A stretch of DNA of 64,000 nucleotides, taken from the NCBI RefSeq assembly GCF_029227915.1, contig NC_079883.1, positions 9,548,001 through 9,612,000 on the forward strand, written 5' to 3'. Shown here piece by piece: positions 22,391 to 38,006 of the stretch; positions within the stretch are counted from its first letter, which is position 1; every line of letters starts with the position of its first letter. The stretch comes from Hydractinia symbiolongicarpus (lineage: Eukaryota; Cnidaria; Hydrozoa; Anthoathecata; Hydractiniidae). A model generated the notes under the pieces. That model saw nothing but the letters and a program-made list of their open reading frames with translations. It did no database searches and had not been told where the DNA came from. Made by a program: the position numbers and the translations under genes.

Positions 22391-22771
22391 TTACTTCTTC
22401 TGTCCTTTGTCGTTCTTCTTTGGGAGTAAGACAGCTTGAATGTTTGGCAAAACACCACCAGCTGCAATGGTTACACCGCTCAAAAGTTTGTTTAATTCTT
22501 CATCATTACGAACAGCCAATTGTAAATGTCTTGGAATAATCCTAGCTTTTTTGTTGTCTCTTGCTGCGTTACCAGCCAACTCCAATATCTCAGCAGATAA
22601 ATATTCCAAGACGGCTGCTAAGTAAACTGGTGCTCCAGATCCAATTCGGTTAGCATAGTGCCCTCTACGAAGGAATCTATGCACTCTACCGACTGGAAAT
22701 TGAAGTCCAGCTCTTGAGGATCTTGTCTTGGCTTTAGCCTTAGCTTTTCCACCTTTTCCACGTCCAGACAT
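22391..22771 (-). CDS. H2A: Histone H2A, unit 4
   Basis: Consensus H2A; divergent from H2B of unit 5. Confidence 0.99.
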   Translation of the reverse strand: MSGRGKGGKAKAKAKTRSSRAGLQFPVGRVHRFLRRGHYANRIGSGAPVYLAAVLEYLSAEILELAGNAARDNKKARIIPRHLQLAVRNDEELNKLLSGVTIAAGGVLPNIQAVLLPKKNDKGQKK

Positions 22772-23055
22772 AACTGCGATTTGATTTGTAAGTTAATACA
22801 AAAACGTACGAATATTTAACGTAAGTGTTAACGAAATAAACTTTACTCGTTTTTTCATCATAAAAATAGGATCGAAATCATGTTTTTTTAACCAATCATA
22901 ATTAAGTATTAAACAAAAGATTTTTTTTTTAACCAATTAAATTGCGTATCGGCGTTTTCGGATCGAATTCGATCCGATTTTTTTACTTATAAACAAAAAG
23001 TTTTGACTTGCAGTTTAATGCTTATTTACAAGTTAAGTAGCAAAAATTTTTAACC

Positions 23056-23460
23056 ATGTCTGACGCAGCAGCTAAAGGAGGAAAACAGGCACCTAAAGTA
23101 GCCAAGAAAGGTGAAAAAAGAGCCGGCAAAAAAGGAGGAAAGATTGGTGGAACTGGTGAAAAGAAACGCAAGAGAAAGAGAAAGGAAAGTTATGCTATTT
23201 ACATCTACAATGTTTTGAAACAAGTTCACCCAGATGTCGGAGTTTCAAGCAAAGCTATGAGCATCATGAACTCATTTGTCAACGACATCTTTGAGCGCAT
23301 TGCTTCCGAAGCTTCGCGTTTGGCTCTTCAAAACAAAAAGTCGACCATCTCTTCTCGTGAAATTCAAACCGCAGTACGTCTTCTCTTGCCTGGAGAACTT
23401 GCAAAACACGCAGTCAGTGAAGGAACAAAAGCCGTCACAAAATACACAAGCAGCAAGTAA
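23056..23460 (+). CDS. H2B: Histone H2B, unit 5
   Basis: Consensus 134-aa H2B; stem-loop at 23484-23499. Confidence 0.98.
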   Translation: MSDAAAKGGKQAPKVAKKGEKRAGKKGGKIGGTGEKKRKRKRKESYAIYIYNVLKQVHPDVGVSSKAMSIMNSFVNDIFERIASEASRLALQNKKSTISSREIQTAVRLLLPGELAKHAVSEGTKAVTKYTSSK

Positions 23461-23922
23461 ACCAACGTCTACCAAACACAAACGGTCTTTTTTAAGACCA
23501 CACATCTTTAAAAAAACATTTACTTGGCGTCACTACAAGTTAACCGAAGTTAATAAAACTTCTAAATAATGTGCTTAAGAACACTAGCCTACATTTAAAA
23601 TACTTCCCCATGTGTGTGTGTGGATTAGCTTCACTTTTCATACGTATTATTAGCTGTACTTGCAGAAAAGACAAGTACATTGATCCATGTTATTGCTTAC
23701 ATTTAACTTAACCCAGCTTTTCACGGAAACACTCCCAGGCAAATTAACCCTACAAAGTATTTCTAAATTTTTTTTGTGTCATATATGACATAGTATCGTA
23801 TAGCAATAAATGTAACTGTGACAAGACTTTACACATTGTGTAATTTGGAAGCGTGCACAAAGTAATGTTTTAAAAGATTTGTGGCTATAAAAATAGCCGT
23901 TTTTGTTGAGCAATGACAACGC

Positions 23923-24279
<357 letters not shown>

Positions 24280-24758
24280 TTAACAGAATTCAGACAGCTT
24301 TAAAAAGAGGCCATAAAATTACCTACTGCTCGTGGAAACACCCTAATTAACCAATAGAGTTGCGTCATTACAAAATGTTCCGAACATTTTGTACATTTTT
24401 TTAAGTAAAACTGTAGTTTTTTTAAAAATTCGTGGTCTTAATGTTTCAGTAAGGCAATAAATTTGGCATCGTTGGAATTCGCCAAACCTTCTGCTACTTA
24501 CTAAAAAAAAAAAAAAGTCAAAAGCTTTTGTGTATCAGAAGATACAGCCGTTTTCCCGTAGCCAAAAAACACAGATTTTATAAAAATGTTAAAGTAATGA
24601 GCGTAATGTCATTATGCAGCCAATCAGAAATTACTTTCTTAGCACCAATCAAATGGTTTGTTTTGAACCTTAGCTGTCAATCAATATGAGAAATAAAACT
24701 TTGGCGCGATAGTGCATTTTAGACCGTCTTGTGTATCCGTACTACATCGACTTCTTAA

Positions 24759-25172
<414 letters not shown>

Positions 25173-25533
25173 GCATCTTACCAAACAAAAAACGGCTATT
25201 TTTATAGCCACACATCCATAAAAAATATTACGGCTAGCTTTTTATATCAAACTTTGTTCTGCTTTCTGTTTAAATTTTATGCTACATAAAAATTTTATGC
25301 TACATAAAGTTTGACAATGTTAAAAATATGAAGGGCAAGAAAAGTAAAAGCAAGAAAATAAGAAATTTAAAAACGAAAATACTTAAACTTAGGGAATCTA
25401 ATCTTAAAATTACTCTTTTTTAACTGTTTAAGTGACTTAAACAAGTTTAACTTTGTACCAAGATAATGTTTTTTTGTAAATGTGTGGCTATAAAAATAGC
25501 CGTTTGTTAATGTAATAGCCAGATACACACAAA

Positions 25534-26085
25534 TTATTTTTTTGCGGTCTTCTTTGCTGCCTTTTTGGGAGTCTTTTTGACCTTCTTTGCTGCAGGTTTT
25601 TTAGCAACAGGCTTCTTTGTGGGTTTCTTAGCTGCTGGTTTCTTAGCCGAGGCTTTCTTTGTGGCAGGCTTCTTTGCTGCTTTCTTTGGCGTGCTCTTCT
25701 TTGCTGGCTTCTTTTTTGGTGTACTTTTCTTTGCAGTAGGCTTCTTTGCCGTTGGCTTTTTTGCTGCGGCCTTTTTCTTAGGTTTTTCTTTTTTTACCTG
25801 ACCTAGCTTGAATGATCCAGAAGCACCAGTGCCTTTAGTTTGAATCAAATCGCCTGATGTTACTCCTCGTTTAAGAGCCATTTTCAGATGATGATCTGAG
25901 TTTTCAGCAACTTTGTAATTTGCATGAATATATTTTGTAATAGCTTGGCGAGATGAACCACCGCGTTCCTTTAGGGTAGCGATAGCAGCCTTGATCATGT
26001 CCACATATTTAGGGTGATCAGCTGTCTTCTTTGCAGCAGGTTTCTTCTTGGGTGCGATTTTCTTTGGAGAAGCTGCTTCACTCAT
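25534..26085 (-). CDS. H1: Histone H1, unit 5
   Basis: Consensus 183-aa H1 from the ATG at 26085. Confidence 0.97.
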   Translation of the reverse strand: MSEAASPKKIAPKKKPAAKKTADHPKYVDMIKAAIATLKERGGSSRQAITKYIHANYKVAENSDHHLKMALKRGVTSGDLIQTKGTGASGSFKLGQVKKEKPKKKAAAKKPTAKKPTAKKSTPKKKPAKKSTPKKAAKKPATKKASAKKPAAKKPTKKPVAKKPAAKKVKKTPKKAAKKTAKK

Positions 26086-26664
26086 TTTTAATGTTTTCTT
26101 ACAACAATCCAACGATAAACGATGCTTGTTATCACAGTAGAAGTATACTAAACATTACCGTGTAAATGAGATATAATTTAAGACGGTGCGAAGTATGCGG
26201 ACGTAAAAGTACCACTCCCGGGAATTGATTTGGCGCGAAAACAGAAATGTGTGTTTCTGTACATCGTATAATGTCCGTTTTGGGTGCCGCGACTATGCGA
26301 AAGCATGTTAATTTTTATTTGTAGCACGACGCAATAGTCTGAAAGAGAAGCTGCTGGAGTTTGAGGTCTTCAGCATTACATCTACTCTGTTAATTTGGGC
26401 TTCTTCCGCGCCCGTGTTAGGATTTTCATAAAGCGTTCTTTGGTTTGCGTTGCGTATGTCGGCCTACATCATCGACACGGCCTGTTTCCGGCTATTAGGA
26501 GCAATTCATATATTGGGCACTGCGTTTCGACTTTTTTATTAGACCACAGTAAAAAAATTCACTCACAGAAGTCCCTTTCTTTCATGGCTACAAACACGAA
26601 GAATTCTGTCGTAAGTAAAACGAATGCGCAAGCCAAAATAACGATGGGGCGAAGTCATAAGCAT

Positions 26665-26737
26665 GGCCCTGTGGCCCAATGGATAAGGCATCTGACTACG
26701 AATCAGGGGATTCCAGGTTCGACTCCTGGCAGGGTCG
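26665..26737 (+). tRNA. tRNA-Arg(ACG): tRNA-Arg (ACG), unit 5
   Basis: Identical to unit 1. Confidence 0.95.
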
Positions 26738-27059
26738 CACTGTCGCATTTCGGCTGCATGGTCTACTGTGTAACGCGCGCGCACGTTCTGGCGTAATGCG
26801 TTGATAAACGGAATGTACGCAGTCATATTGGAAAGTAATATCACGCACTTAGTATCGTCGCCTTTGTTAGCATTCATGTAAGTTACCATCCACTCGCTAC
26901 AGTCGCTCTCCATCCTACGGCTAAATCAACAGCCGTGATTTTTACTATGTCGCCGTCCATCCGTACGCGGTGACAGTTGTAAGCTTTACAGTAACGTGAC
27001 ATGCTCCACAAGCAGTTACGGTGTGTGGACGATGCCTATCATGGCAACGCTTGTTCTTT

Positions 27060-27246
27060 ATCGCTTCTCGGCCTAATGGCTAAGATCAAGTGTAGTATCT
27101 GTTCTTATCAGTTTAATATCTGGTAGGCCATTCTCTGAATGGTCAGTATATTAATCTGATTTTTGGCCTTGGGTCATGGAGGTGGATTCATTCACGCCGT
27201 GACCACGGGTTGCCTTGGTGTTGCACTATTACCGATGGCGGCCCAC
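27060..27246 (+). ncRNA. U2: U2 snRNA, unit 5
   Basis: Consensus U2. Confidence 0.95.
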
Positions 27247-27436
27247 ATAAGCAATAAAAGAATAATAGCAGTCCTCTTTCCGACGGCACTCTGCATAGTC
27301 TACGGCGGGAACAAAACGCGTACACTGGGGGAGAATACAGCCTATGCCCCGCGACACGGCAGTTTATAACACACTCAAGCCACAAGCATTAACAAACTTT
27401 GAAGGGTACCCTCATGCTACGGTGCAGTTCCAACTC

Positions 27437-27602
27437 ATACTTACCTGACGGGGAAGTAAAGACTGATCAATGAGGGTTTTCTTCCAGAGTGAGGCTCTTG
27501 CATTGCACTACGCTTGGGCTGACCTCTGCGATTACTGCAAACGTCAGTAACTCGACCGTACAATTTCTGGTAGTGGGGGCCTGCGTCCGCGCTCGCCCCC
27601 TC
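27437..27602 (+). ncRNA. U1: U1 snRNA, unit 5
   Basis: Consensus U1. Confidence 0.95.
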
Positions 27603-27950
27603 CTTAAGTCAAAATGAATGAGCTTAGAAAAGTTGCGCGGCCAAATGTCGGTGGTGACTTAAATGCTAAGGTAAAACCTCGCTTGGCTGTTACGAAACGT
27701 GATTGCGATATAAGTCCTCGGAAGGCGGCGGAATTTTATTTTATTTGCCATTCCGTCAGGGTTATTGGATGATCGGCAATAGATCGAGTTTGTATGCATT
27801 TGAAAGCTCTTTTTTCTCGTACTATCACCTGAAAATGTCGTAGGAAAATGTCATAGGAAACACTTTCAACAACCGCCACGTTCCTTAATTGTTATAACAA
27901 GAAATATATCACAGCACCATTGAAATGAAAAGGCAACAAATGAAAATGAA

Positions 27951-28070
27951 AAGCCTACGACACCGGGAGTTCCCAGGCGGTCCCCCATCCAAGTACTATC
28001 CCGGCCCGACGATGCTTAACTTCCGTGATCAGACGAGAACGGGTGTGTTCATCGTGGTATGGCCGTAGAC
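27951..28070 (-). rRNA. 5S rRNA: 5S rRNA, unit 5
   Basis: Consensus 5S. Confidence 0.97.
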
Positions 28071-28267
28071 ATTAGTAGGGGCAAATACGTGCAATTTATT
28101 TTGACGTTGTGATCAAATTTTTTTATTTAATTTCTTTGAGTTACTTAGGACAAGGCGTATGCATGGATTATCTATTAGACTTTAAGGTTATAGTTTTGTG
28201 AAAAAAACAATGTTTTTTTAAAGATGTGTGGCTATAAAAATAGCCGTTGTTTTCTGAGTGTAGCGGT

Positions 28268-28648
28268 TTACTTCTTCTGTCCTTTGTCGTTCTTCTTTGG
28301 GAGTAAGACAGCTTGAATGTTTGGCAAAACACCACCAGCTGCAATGGTTACACCGCTCAAAAGTTTGTTTAATTCTTCATCATTACGAACAGCCAATTGT
28401 AAATGTCTTGGAATAATCCTAGCTTTTTTGTTGTCTCTTGCTGCGTTACCAGCCAACTCCAATATCTCAGCAGATAAATATTCCAAGACGGCTGCTAAGT
28501 AAACTGGTGCTCCAGATCCAATTCGGTTAGCATAGTGCCCTCTACGAAGGAATCTATGCACTCTACCGACTGGAAATTGAAGTCCAGCTCTTGAGGATCT
28601 TGTCTTGGCTTTAGCCTTAGCTTTTCCACCTTTTCCACGTCCAGACAT
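28268..28648 (-). CDS. H2A: Histone H2A, unit 5
   Basis: Consensus H2A. Confidence 0.99.
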   Translation of the reverse strand: MSGRGKGGKAKAKAKTRSSRAGLQFPVGRVHRFLRRGHYANRIGSGAPVYLAAVLEYLSAEILELAGNAARDNKKARIIPRHLQLAVRNDEELNKLLSGVTIAAGGVLPNIQAVLLPKKNDKGQKK

Positions 28649-28932
28649 AACTGCGATTTGATTTGTAAGTTAATACAAAAACGTACGAATATTTAACGTA
28701 AGTGTTAACGAAATAAACTTTACTCGTTTTTTCATCATAAAAATAGGATCGAAATCATGTTTTTTTAACCAATCATAATTAAGTATTAAACAAAAGATTT
28801 TTTTTTTAACCAATTAAATTGCGTATCGGCGTTTTCGGATCGAATTCGATCCGATTTTTTTACTTATAAACAAAAAGTTTTGACTTGCAGTTTAATGCTT
28901 ATTTACAAGTTAAGTAGCAAAAATTTTTAACC

Positions 28933-29337
28933 ATGTCTGACGCAGCAGCTAAAGGAGGAAAACAGGCACCTAAAGTAGCCAAGAAAGGTGAAAAAAGAGC
29001 CGGCAAAAAAGGAGGAAAGATTGGTGGAACTGGTGAAAAGAAACGCAAGAGAAAGAGAAAGGAAAGTTATGCTATTTACATCTACAATGTTTTGAAACAA
29101 GTTCACCCAGATGTCGGAGTTTCAAGCAAAGCTATGAGCATCATGAACTCATTTGTCAACGACATCTTTGAGCGCATTGCTTCCGAAGCTTCGCGTTTGG
29201 CTCTTCAAAACAAAAAGTCGACCATCTCTTCTCGTGAAATTCAAACCGCAGTACGTCTTCTCTTGCCTGGAGAACTTGCAAAACACGCAGTCAGTGAAGG
29301 AACAAAAGCCGTCACAAAATACACAAGCAGCAAGTAA
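28933..29337 (+). CDS. H2B: Histone H2B, unit 6
   Basis: Consensus 134-aa H2B; stem-loop at 29361-29376. Confidence 0.98.
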   Translation: MSDAAAKGGKQAPKVAKKGEKRAGKKGGKIGGTGEKKRKRKRKESYAIYIYNVLKQVHPDVGVSSKAMSIMNSFVNDIFERIASEASRLALQNKKSTISSREIQTAVRLLLPGELAKHAVSEGTKAVTKYTSSK

Positions 29338-29799
29338 ACCAACGTCTACCAAACACAAACGGTCTTTTTTAAGACCACACATCTTTAAAAAAACATTTAC
29401 TTGGCGTCACTACAAGTTAACCGAAGTTAATAAAACTTCTAAATAATGTGCTTAAGAACACTAGCCTACATTTAAAATACTTCCCCATGTGTGTGTGTGG
29501 ATTAGCTTCACTTTTCATACGTATTATTAGCTGTACTTGCACAAAAGACAAGTACATTGATCCATGTTATTGCTTACATTTAACTTAACCCAGCTTTTCA
29601 CGGAAACACTCCCAGGCAAATTAACCCTACAAAGTATTTCTAAATTTTTTTTGTGTCATATATGACATAGTATCGTATAGCAATAAATGTAACTGTGACA
29701 AGACTTTACACATTGTGTAATTTGGAAGCGTGCACAAAGTAATGTTTTAAAAGATTTGTGGCTATAAAAATAGCCGTTTTTGTTGAGCAATGACAACGC

Positions 29800-30156
<357 letters not shown>

Positions 30157-30634
30157 TTAACAGAATTCAGACAGCTTTAAAAAGAGGCCATAAAATTACC
30201 TACTGCTCGTGGAAACACCCTAATTAACCAATAGAGTTGCGTCATTACAAAATGTTCCGAACATTTTGTACATTTTTTTAAGTAAAACTGTAGTTTTTTT
30301 AAAAATTCGTGGTCTTAATGTTTCAGTAAGGCAATAAATTTGGCATCGTTGGAATTCGCCAAACCTTCTGCTACTTACTAAAAAAAAAAAAAGTCAAAAG
30401 CTTTTGTGTATCAGAAGATACAGCCGTTTTCCCGTAGCCAAAAAACACAGATTTTATAAAAATGTTAAAGTAATGAGCGTAATGTCATTATGCAGCCAAT
30501 CAGAAATTACTTTCTTAGCACCAATCAAATGGTTTGTTTTGAACCTTAGCTGTCAATCAATATGAGAAATAAAACTTTGGCGCGATAGTGCATTTTAGAC
30601 CGTCTTGTGTATCCGTACTACATCGACTTCTTAA

Positions 30635-31048
<414 letters not shown>

Positions 31049-31409
31049 GCATCTTACCAAACAAAAAACGGCTATTTTTATAGCCACACATCCATAAAAA
31101 ATATTACGGCTAGCTTTTTATATCAAACTTTGTTCTGCTTTCTGTTTAAATTTTATGCTACATAAAAATTTTATGCTACATAAAGTTTGACAATGTTAAA
31201 AATATGAAGGGCAAGAAAAGTAAAAGCAAGAAAATAAGAAATTTAAAAACGAAAATACTTAAACTTAGGGAATCTAATCTTAAAATTACTCTTTTTTAAC
31301 TGTTTAAGTGACTTAAACAAGTTTAACTTTGTACCAAGATAATGTTTTTTTGTAAATGTGTGGCTATAAAAATAGCCGTTTGTTAATGTAATAGCCAGAT
31401 ACACACAAA

Positions 31410-31961
31410 TTATTTTTTTGCGGTCTTCTTTGCTGCCTTTTTGGGAGTCTTTTTGACCTTCTTTGCTGCAGGTTTTTTAGCAACAGGCTTCTTTGTGGGT
31501 TTCTTAGCTGCTGGTTTCTTAGCCGAGGCTTTCTTTGTGGCAGGCTTCTTTGCTGCTTTCTTTGGCGTGCTCTTCTTTGCTGGCTTCTTTTTTGGTGTAC
31601 TTTTCTTTGCAGTAGGCTTCTTTGCCGTTGGCTTTTTTGCTGCGGCCTTTTTCTTAGGTTTTTCTTTTTTTACCTGACCTAGCTTGAATGATCCAGAAGC
31701 ACCAGTGCCTTTAGTTTGAATCAAATCGCCTGATGTTACTCCTCGTTTAAGAGCCATTTTCAGATGATGATCTGAGTTTTCAGCAACTTTGTAATTTGCA
31801 TGAATATATTTTGTAATAGCTTGGCGAGATGAACCACCGCGTTCCTTTAGGGTAGCGATAGCAGCCTTGATCATGTCCACATATTTAGGGTGATCAGCTG
31901 TCTTCTTTGCAGCAGGTTTCTTCTTGGGTGTGATTTTCTTTGGAGAAGCTGCTTCACTCAT
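31410..31961 (-). CDS. H1: Histone H1 (A11T), unit 6
   Basis: 183 aa with a private Ala11 to Thr in the N-terminal tail, making a new TPKK motif next to SPKK. Bases 31440-31608 of this gene (or the same region of a sister copy) match the insert in U1 of this unit without a gap. Confidence 0.97.
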   Translation of the reverse strand: MSEAASPKKITPKKKPAAKKTADHPKYVDMIKAAIATLKERGGSSRQAITKYIHANYKVAENSDHHLKMALKRGVTSGDLIQTKGTGASGSFKLGQVKKEKPKKKAAAKKPTAKKPTAKKSTPKKKPAKKSTPKKAAKKPATKKASAKKPAAKKPTKKPVAKKPAAKKVKKTPKKAAKKTAKK

Positions 31962-32540
31962 TTTTAATGTTTTCTTACAACAATCCAACGATAAACGATG
32001 CTTGTTATCACAGTAGAAGTATACTAAACATTACCGTGTAAATGAGATATAATTTAAGACGGTGCGAAGTATGCGGACGTAAAAGTACCACTCCCGGGAA
32101 TTGATTTGGCGCGAAAACAGAAATGTGTGTTTCTGTACATCGTATAATGTCCGTTTTGGGTGCCGCGACTATGCGAAAGCATGTTAATTTTTATTTGTAG
32201 CACGACGCAATAGTCTGAAAGAGAAGCTGCTGGAGTTTGAGGTCTTCAGCATTACATCTACTCTGTTAATTTGGGCTTCTTCCGCGCCCGTGTTAGGATT
32301 TTCATAAAGCGTTCTTTGGTTTGCGTTGCGTATGTCGGCCTACATCATCGACACGGCCTGTTTCCGGCTATTAGGAGCAATTCATATATTGGGCACTGCG
32401 TTTCGACTTTTTTATTAGACCACAGTAAAAAAATTCACTCACAGAAGTCCCTTTCTTTCATGGCTACAAACACGAAGAATTCTGTCGTAAGTAAAACGAA
32501 TGCGCAAGCCAAAATAACGATGGGGCGAAGTCATAAGCAT

Positions 32541-32613
32541 GGCCCTGTGGCCCAATGGATAAGGCATCTGACTACGAATCAGGGGATTCCAGGTTCGACT
32601 CCTGGCAGGGTCG
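32541..32613 (+). tRNA. tRNA-Arg(ACG): tRNA-Arg (ACG), unit 6
   Basis: Identical to unit 1. Confidence 0.95.
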
Positions 32614-32935
32614 CACTGTCGCATTTCGGCTGCATGGTCTACTGTGTAACGCGCGCGCACGTTCTGGCGTAATGCGTTGATAAACGGAATGTACGCAGTC
32701 ATATTGGAAAGTAATATCACGCACTTAGTATCGTCGCCTTTGTTAGCATTCATGTAAGTTACCATCCACTCGCTACAGTCGCTCTCCATCCTACGGCTAA
32801 ATCAACAGCCGTGATTTTTACTATGTCGCCGTCCATCCGTACGCGGTGACAGTTGTAAGCTTTACAGTAACGTGACATGCTCCACAAGCAGTTACGGTGT
32901 GTGGACGATGCCTATCATGGCAACGCTTGTTCTTT

Positions 32936-33122
32936 ATCGCTTCTCGGCCTAATGGCTAAGATCAAGTGTAGTATCTGTTCTTATCAGTTTAATATCTGGT
33001 AGGCCATTCTCTGAATGGTCAGTATATTAATCTGATTTTTGGCCTTGGGTCATGGAGGTGGATTCATTCACGCCGTGACCACGGGTTGCCTTGGTGTTGC
33101 ACTATTACCGATGGCGGCCCAC
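32936..33122 (+). ncRNA. U2: U2 snRNA, unit 6
   Basis: Consensus U2. Confidence 0.95.
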
Positions 33123-33312
33123 ATAAGCAATAAAAGAATAATAGCAGTCCTCTTTCCGACGGCACTCTGCATAGTCTACGGCGGGAACAAAACGCGTACA
33201 CTGGGGGAGAATACAGCCTATGCCCCGCGACACGGCAGTTTATAACACACTCAAGCCACAAGCATTAACAAACTTTGAAGGGTACCCTCATGCTACGGTG
33301 CAGTTCCAACTC

Positions 33313-33647
33313 ATACTTTTTGGGAGTCTTTTTGACCTTCTTTGCTGCAGGTTTTTTAGCAACAGGCTTCTTTGTGGGTTTCTTAGCTGCTGGTTTCTTA
33401 GCCGAGGCTTTCTTTGTGGCAGGCTTCTTTGCTGCTTTCTTTGGCGTGCTCTTCTTTGCTGGCTTCTTTTTTGGTGTACTTTTCTTTACCTGACGGGGAA
33501 GTAAAGACTGATCAATGAGGGTTTTCTTCCAGAGTGAGGCTCTTGCATTGCACTACGCTTGGGCTGACCTCTGCGATTACTGCAAACGTCAGTAACTCGA
33601 CCGTACAATTTCTGGTAGTGGGGGCCTGCGTCCGCGCTCGCCCCCTC
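33313..33647 (+). pseudogene. U1: U1 snRNA gene split by H1 fragment, unit 6
   Basis: The promoter side and first six nucleotides (ATACTT) are present. Then comes a 169-bp insert (33319-33487), then the rest of U1 from ACCTG on. The insert falls inside the sequence that pairs with 5' splice sites, so the RNA could not recognise them normally. The remaining stem-loops and Sm site are consensus, which suggests a recent event. Confidence 0.95.
33319..33487 (-). repeat. 169-bp copy of H1 tail coding sequence inside U1
   Basis: Colinear, gap-free match to H1 positions 31440-31608 in the same orientation along the window; it encodes part of the H1 C-terminal Lys/Ala/Pro tail on the minus strand. 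The left joint shares CTT with U1 (position ambiguous by 2-3 bases). The H1 gene also has TTACCTGAC further on, which matches U1 TTACCTGAC, a possible homology that brought the two genes together. Confidence 0.95.
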
Positions 33648-33995
33648 CTTAAGTCAAAATGAATGAGCTTAGAAAAGTTGCGCGGCCAAATGTCGGTGGT
33701 GACTTAAACGCTAAGGTAAAACCTCGCTTGGCTGTTACGAAACGTGATTGCGATATAAGTCCTCGGAAGGCGGCGGAATTTTATTTTATTTGCCATTCCG
33801 TCAGGGTTATTGGATGATCGGCAATAGATCGAGTTTGTATGCATTTGAAAGCTCTTTTTTCTCGTACTATCACCTGAAAATGTCGTAGGAAAATGTCATA
33901 GGAAACACTTTCAACAACCGCCACGTTCCTTAATTGTTATAACAAGAAATATATCACAGCACCATTGAAATGAAAAGGCAACAAATGAAAATGAA

Positions 33996-34115
33996 AAGCC
34001 TACGACACCGGGAGTTCCCAGGCGGTCCCCCATCCAAGTACTATCCCGGCCCGACGATGCTTAACTTCCGTGATCAGACGAGAACGGGTGTGTTCATCGT
34101 GGTATGGCCGTAGAC
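33996..34115 (-). rRNA. 5S rRNA: 5S rRNA, unit 6
   Basis: Consensus 5S. Confidence 0.97.
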
Positions 34116-34312
34116 ATTAGTAGGGGCAAATACGTGCAATTTATTTTGACGTTGTGATCAAATTTTTTTATTTAATTTCTTTGAGTTACTTAGGACAAGG
34201 CGTATGCATGGATTATCTATTAGACTTTAAGGTTATAGTTTTGTGAAAAAAACAATGTTTTTTTAAAGATGTGTGGCTATAAAAATAGCCGTTGTTTTCT
34301 GAGTGTAGCGGT

Positions 34313-34693
34313 TTACTTCTTCTGTCCTTTGTCGTTCTTCTTTGGGAGTAAGACAGCTTGAATGTTTGGCAAAACACCACCAGCTGCAATGGTTACACCG
34401 CTCAAAAGTTTGTTTAATTCTTCATCATTACGAACAGCCAATTGTAAATGTCTTGGAATAATCCTAGCTTTTTTGTTGTCTCTTGCTGCGTTACCAGCCA
34501 ACTCCAATATCTCAGCAGATAAATATTCCAAGACGGCTGCTAAGTAAACTGGTGCTCCAGATCCAATTCGGTTAGCATAGTGCCCTCTACGAAGGAATCT
34601 ATGCACTCTACCGACTGGAAATTGAAGTCCAGCTCTTGAGGATCTTGTCTTGGCTTTAGCCTTAGCTTTTCCACCTTTTCCACGTCCAGACAT
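34313..34693 (-). CDS. H2A: Histone H2A, unit 6
   Basis: Consensus H2A. Confidence 0.99.
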   Translation of the reverse strand: MSGRGKGGKAKAKAKTRSSRAGLQFPVGRVHRFLRRGHYANRIGSGAPVYLAAVLEYLSAEILELAGNAARDNKKARIIPRHLQLAVRNDEELNKLLSGVTIAAGGVLPNIQAVLLPKKNDKGQKK

Positions 34694-34977
34694 AACTGCG
34701 ATTTGATTTGTAAGTTAATACAAAAACGTACGAATATTTAACGTAAGTGTTAACGAAATAAACTTTACTCGTTTTTTCATCATAAAAATAGGATCGAAAT
34801 CATGTTTTTTTAACCAATCATAATTAAGTATTAAACAAAAGATTTTTTTTTTAACCAATTAAATTGCGTATCGGCGTTTTCGGATCGAATTCGATCCGAT
34901 TTTTTTACTTATAAACAAAAAGTTTTGACTTGCAGTTTAATGCTTATTTACAAGTTAAGTAGCAAAAATTTTTAACC

Positions 34978-35382
34978 ATGTCTGACGCAGCAGCTAAAGG
35001 AGGAAAACAGGCACCTAAAGTAGCCAAGAAAGGTGAAAAAAGAGCCGGCAAAAAAGGAGGAAAGATTGGTGGAACTGGTGAAAAGAAACGCAAGAGAAAG
35101 AGAAAGGAAAGTTATGCTATTTACATCTACAATGTTTTGAAACAAGTTCACCCAGATGTCGGAGTTTCAAGCAAAGCTATGAGCATCATGAACTCATTTG
35201 TCAACGACATCTTTGAGCGCATTGCTTCCGAAGCTTCGCGTTTGGCTCTTCAAAACAAAAAGTCGACCATCTCTTCTCGTGAAATTCAAACCGCAGTACG
35301 TCTTCTCTTGCCTGGAGAACTTGCAAAACACGCAGTCAGTGAAGGAACAAAAGCCGTCACAAAATACACAAGCAGCAAGTAA
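34978..35382 (+). CDS. H2B: Histone H2B, unit 7
   Basis: Consensus 134-aa H2B; stem-loop at 35406-35421. Confidence 0.98.
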   Translation: MSDAAAKGGKQAPKVAKKGEKRAGKKGGKIGGTGEKKRKRKRKESYAIYIYNVLKQVHPDVGVSSKAMSIMNSFVNDIFERIASEASRLALQNKKSTISSREIQTAVRLLLPGELAKHAVSEGTKAVTKYTSSK

Positions 35383-35844
35383 ACCAACGTCTACCAAACA
35401 CAAACGGTCTTTTTTAAGACCACACATCTTTAAAAAAACATTTACTTGGCGTCACTACAAGTTAACCGAAGTTAATAAAACTTCTAAATAATGTGCTTAA
35501 GAACACTAGCCTACATTTAAAATACTTCCCCATGTGTGTGTGTGGATTAGCTTCACTTTTCATACGTATTATTAGCTGTACTTGCAGAAAAGACAAGTAC
35601 ATTGATCCATGTTATTGCTTACATTTAACTTAACCCAGCTTTTCACGGAAACACTCCCAGGCAAATTAACCCTACAAAGTATTTCTAAATTTTTTTTGTG
35701 TCATATATGACATAGTATCGTATAGCAATAAATGTAACTGTGACAAGACTTTACACATTGTGTAATTTGGAAGCGTGCACAAAGTAATGTTTTAAAAGAT
35801 TTGTGGCTATAAAAATAGCCGTTTTTGTTGAGCAATGACAACGC

Positions 35845-36201
<357 letters not shown>

Positions 36202-36679
36202 TTAACAGAATTCAGACAGCTTTAAAAAGAGGCCATAAAATTACCTACTGCTCGTGGAAACACCCTAATTAACCAATAGAGTTGCGTCATTACAAAATGT
36301 TCCGAACATTTTGTACATTTTTTTAAGTAAAACTGTAGTTTTTTTAAAAATTCGTGGTCTTAATGTTTCAGTAAGGCAATAAATTTGGCATCGTTGGAAT
36401 TCGCCAAACCTTCTGCTACTTACTAAAAAAAAAAAAAGTCAAAAGCTTTTGTGTATCAGAAGATACAGCCGTTTTCCCGTAGCCAAAAAACACAGATTTT
36501 ATAAAAATGTTAAAGTAATGAGCGTAATGTCATTATGCAGCCAATCAGAAATTACTTTCTTAGCACCAATCAAATGGTTTGTTTTGAACCTTAGCTGTCA
36601 ATCAATATGAGAAATAAAACTTTGGCGCGATAGTGCATTTTAGACCGTCTTGTGTATCCGTACTACATCGACTTCTTAA

Positions 36680-37093
<414 letters not shown>

Positions 37094-37454
37094 GCATCTT
37101 ACCAAACAAAAAACGGCTATTTTTATAGCCACACATCCATAAAAAATATTACGGCTAGCTTTTTATATCAAACTTTGTTCTGCTTTCTGTTTAAATTTTA
37201 TGCTACATAAAAATTTTATGCTACATAAAGTTTGACAATGTTAAAAATATGAAGGGCAAGAAAAGTAAAAGCAAGAAAATAAGAAATTTAAAAACGAAAA
37301 TACTTAAACTTAGGGAATCTAATCTTAAAATTACTCTTTTTTAACTGTTTAAGTGACTTAAACAAGTTTAACTTTGTACCAAGATAATGTTTTTTTGTAA
37401 ATGTGTGGCTATAAAAATAGCCGTTTGTTAATGTAATAGCCAGATACACACAAA

Positions 37455-38006
37455 TTATTTTTTTGCGGTCTTCTTTGCTGCCTTTTTGGGAGTCTTTTTG
37501 ACCTTCTTTGCTGCAGGTTTTTTAGCAACAGGCTTCTTTGTGGGTTTCTTAGCTGCTGGTTTCTTAGCCGAGGCTTTCTTTGTGGCAGGCTTCTTTGCTG
37601 CTTTCTTTGGCGTGCTCTTCTTTGCTGGCTTCTTTTTTGGTGTACTTTTCTTTGCAGTAGGCTTCTTTGCCGTTGGCTTTTTTGCTGCGGCCTTTTTCTT
37701 AGGTTTTTCTTTTTTTACCTGACCTAGCTTGAATGATCCAGAAGCACCAGTGCCTTTAGTTTGAATCAAATCGCCTGATGTTACTCCTCGTTTAAGAGCC
37801 ATTTTCAGATGATGATCTGAGTTTTCAGCAACTTTGTAATTTGCATGAATATATTTTGTAATAGCTTGGCGAGATGAACCACCGCGTTCCTTTAGGGTAG
37901 CGATAGCAGCCTTGATCATGTCCACATATTTAGGGTGATCAGCTGTCTTCTTTGCAGCAGGTTTCTTCTTGGGTGCGATTTTCTTTGGAGAAGCTGCTTC
38001 ACTCAT
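37455..38006 (-). CDS. H1: Histone H1, unit 7
   Basis: Consensus 183-aa H1. Confidence 0.97.
   Translation of the reverse strand: MSEAASPKKIAPKKKPAAKKTADHPKYVDMIKAAIATLKERGGSSRQAITKYIHANYKVAENSDHHLKMALKRGVTSGDLIQTKGTGASGSFKLGQVKKEKPKKKAAAKKPTAKKPTAKKSTPKKKPAKKSTPKKAAKKPATKKASAKKPAAKKPTKKPVAKKPAAKKVKKTPKKAAKKTAKK

Noticed and set aside
33220-33504. New 94- and 72-codon frames in unit 6
   Set aside because: They are antisense to the inserted H1 tail fragment and are not genes.
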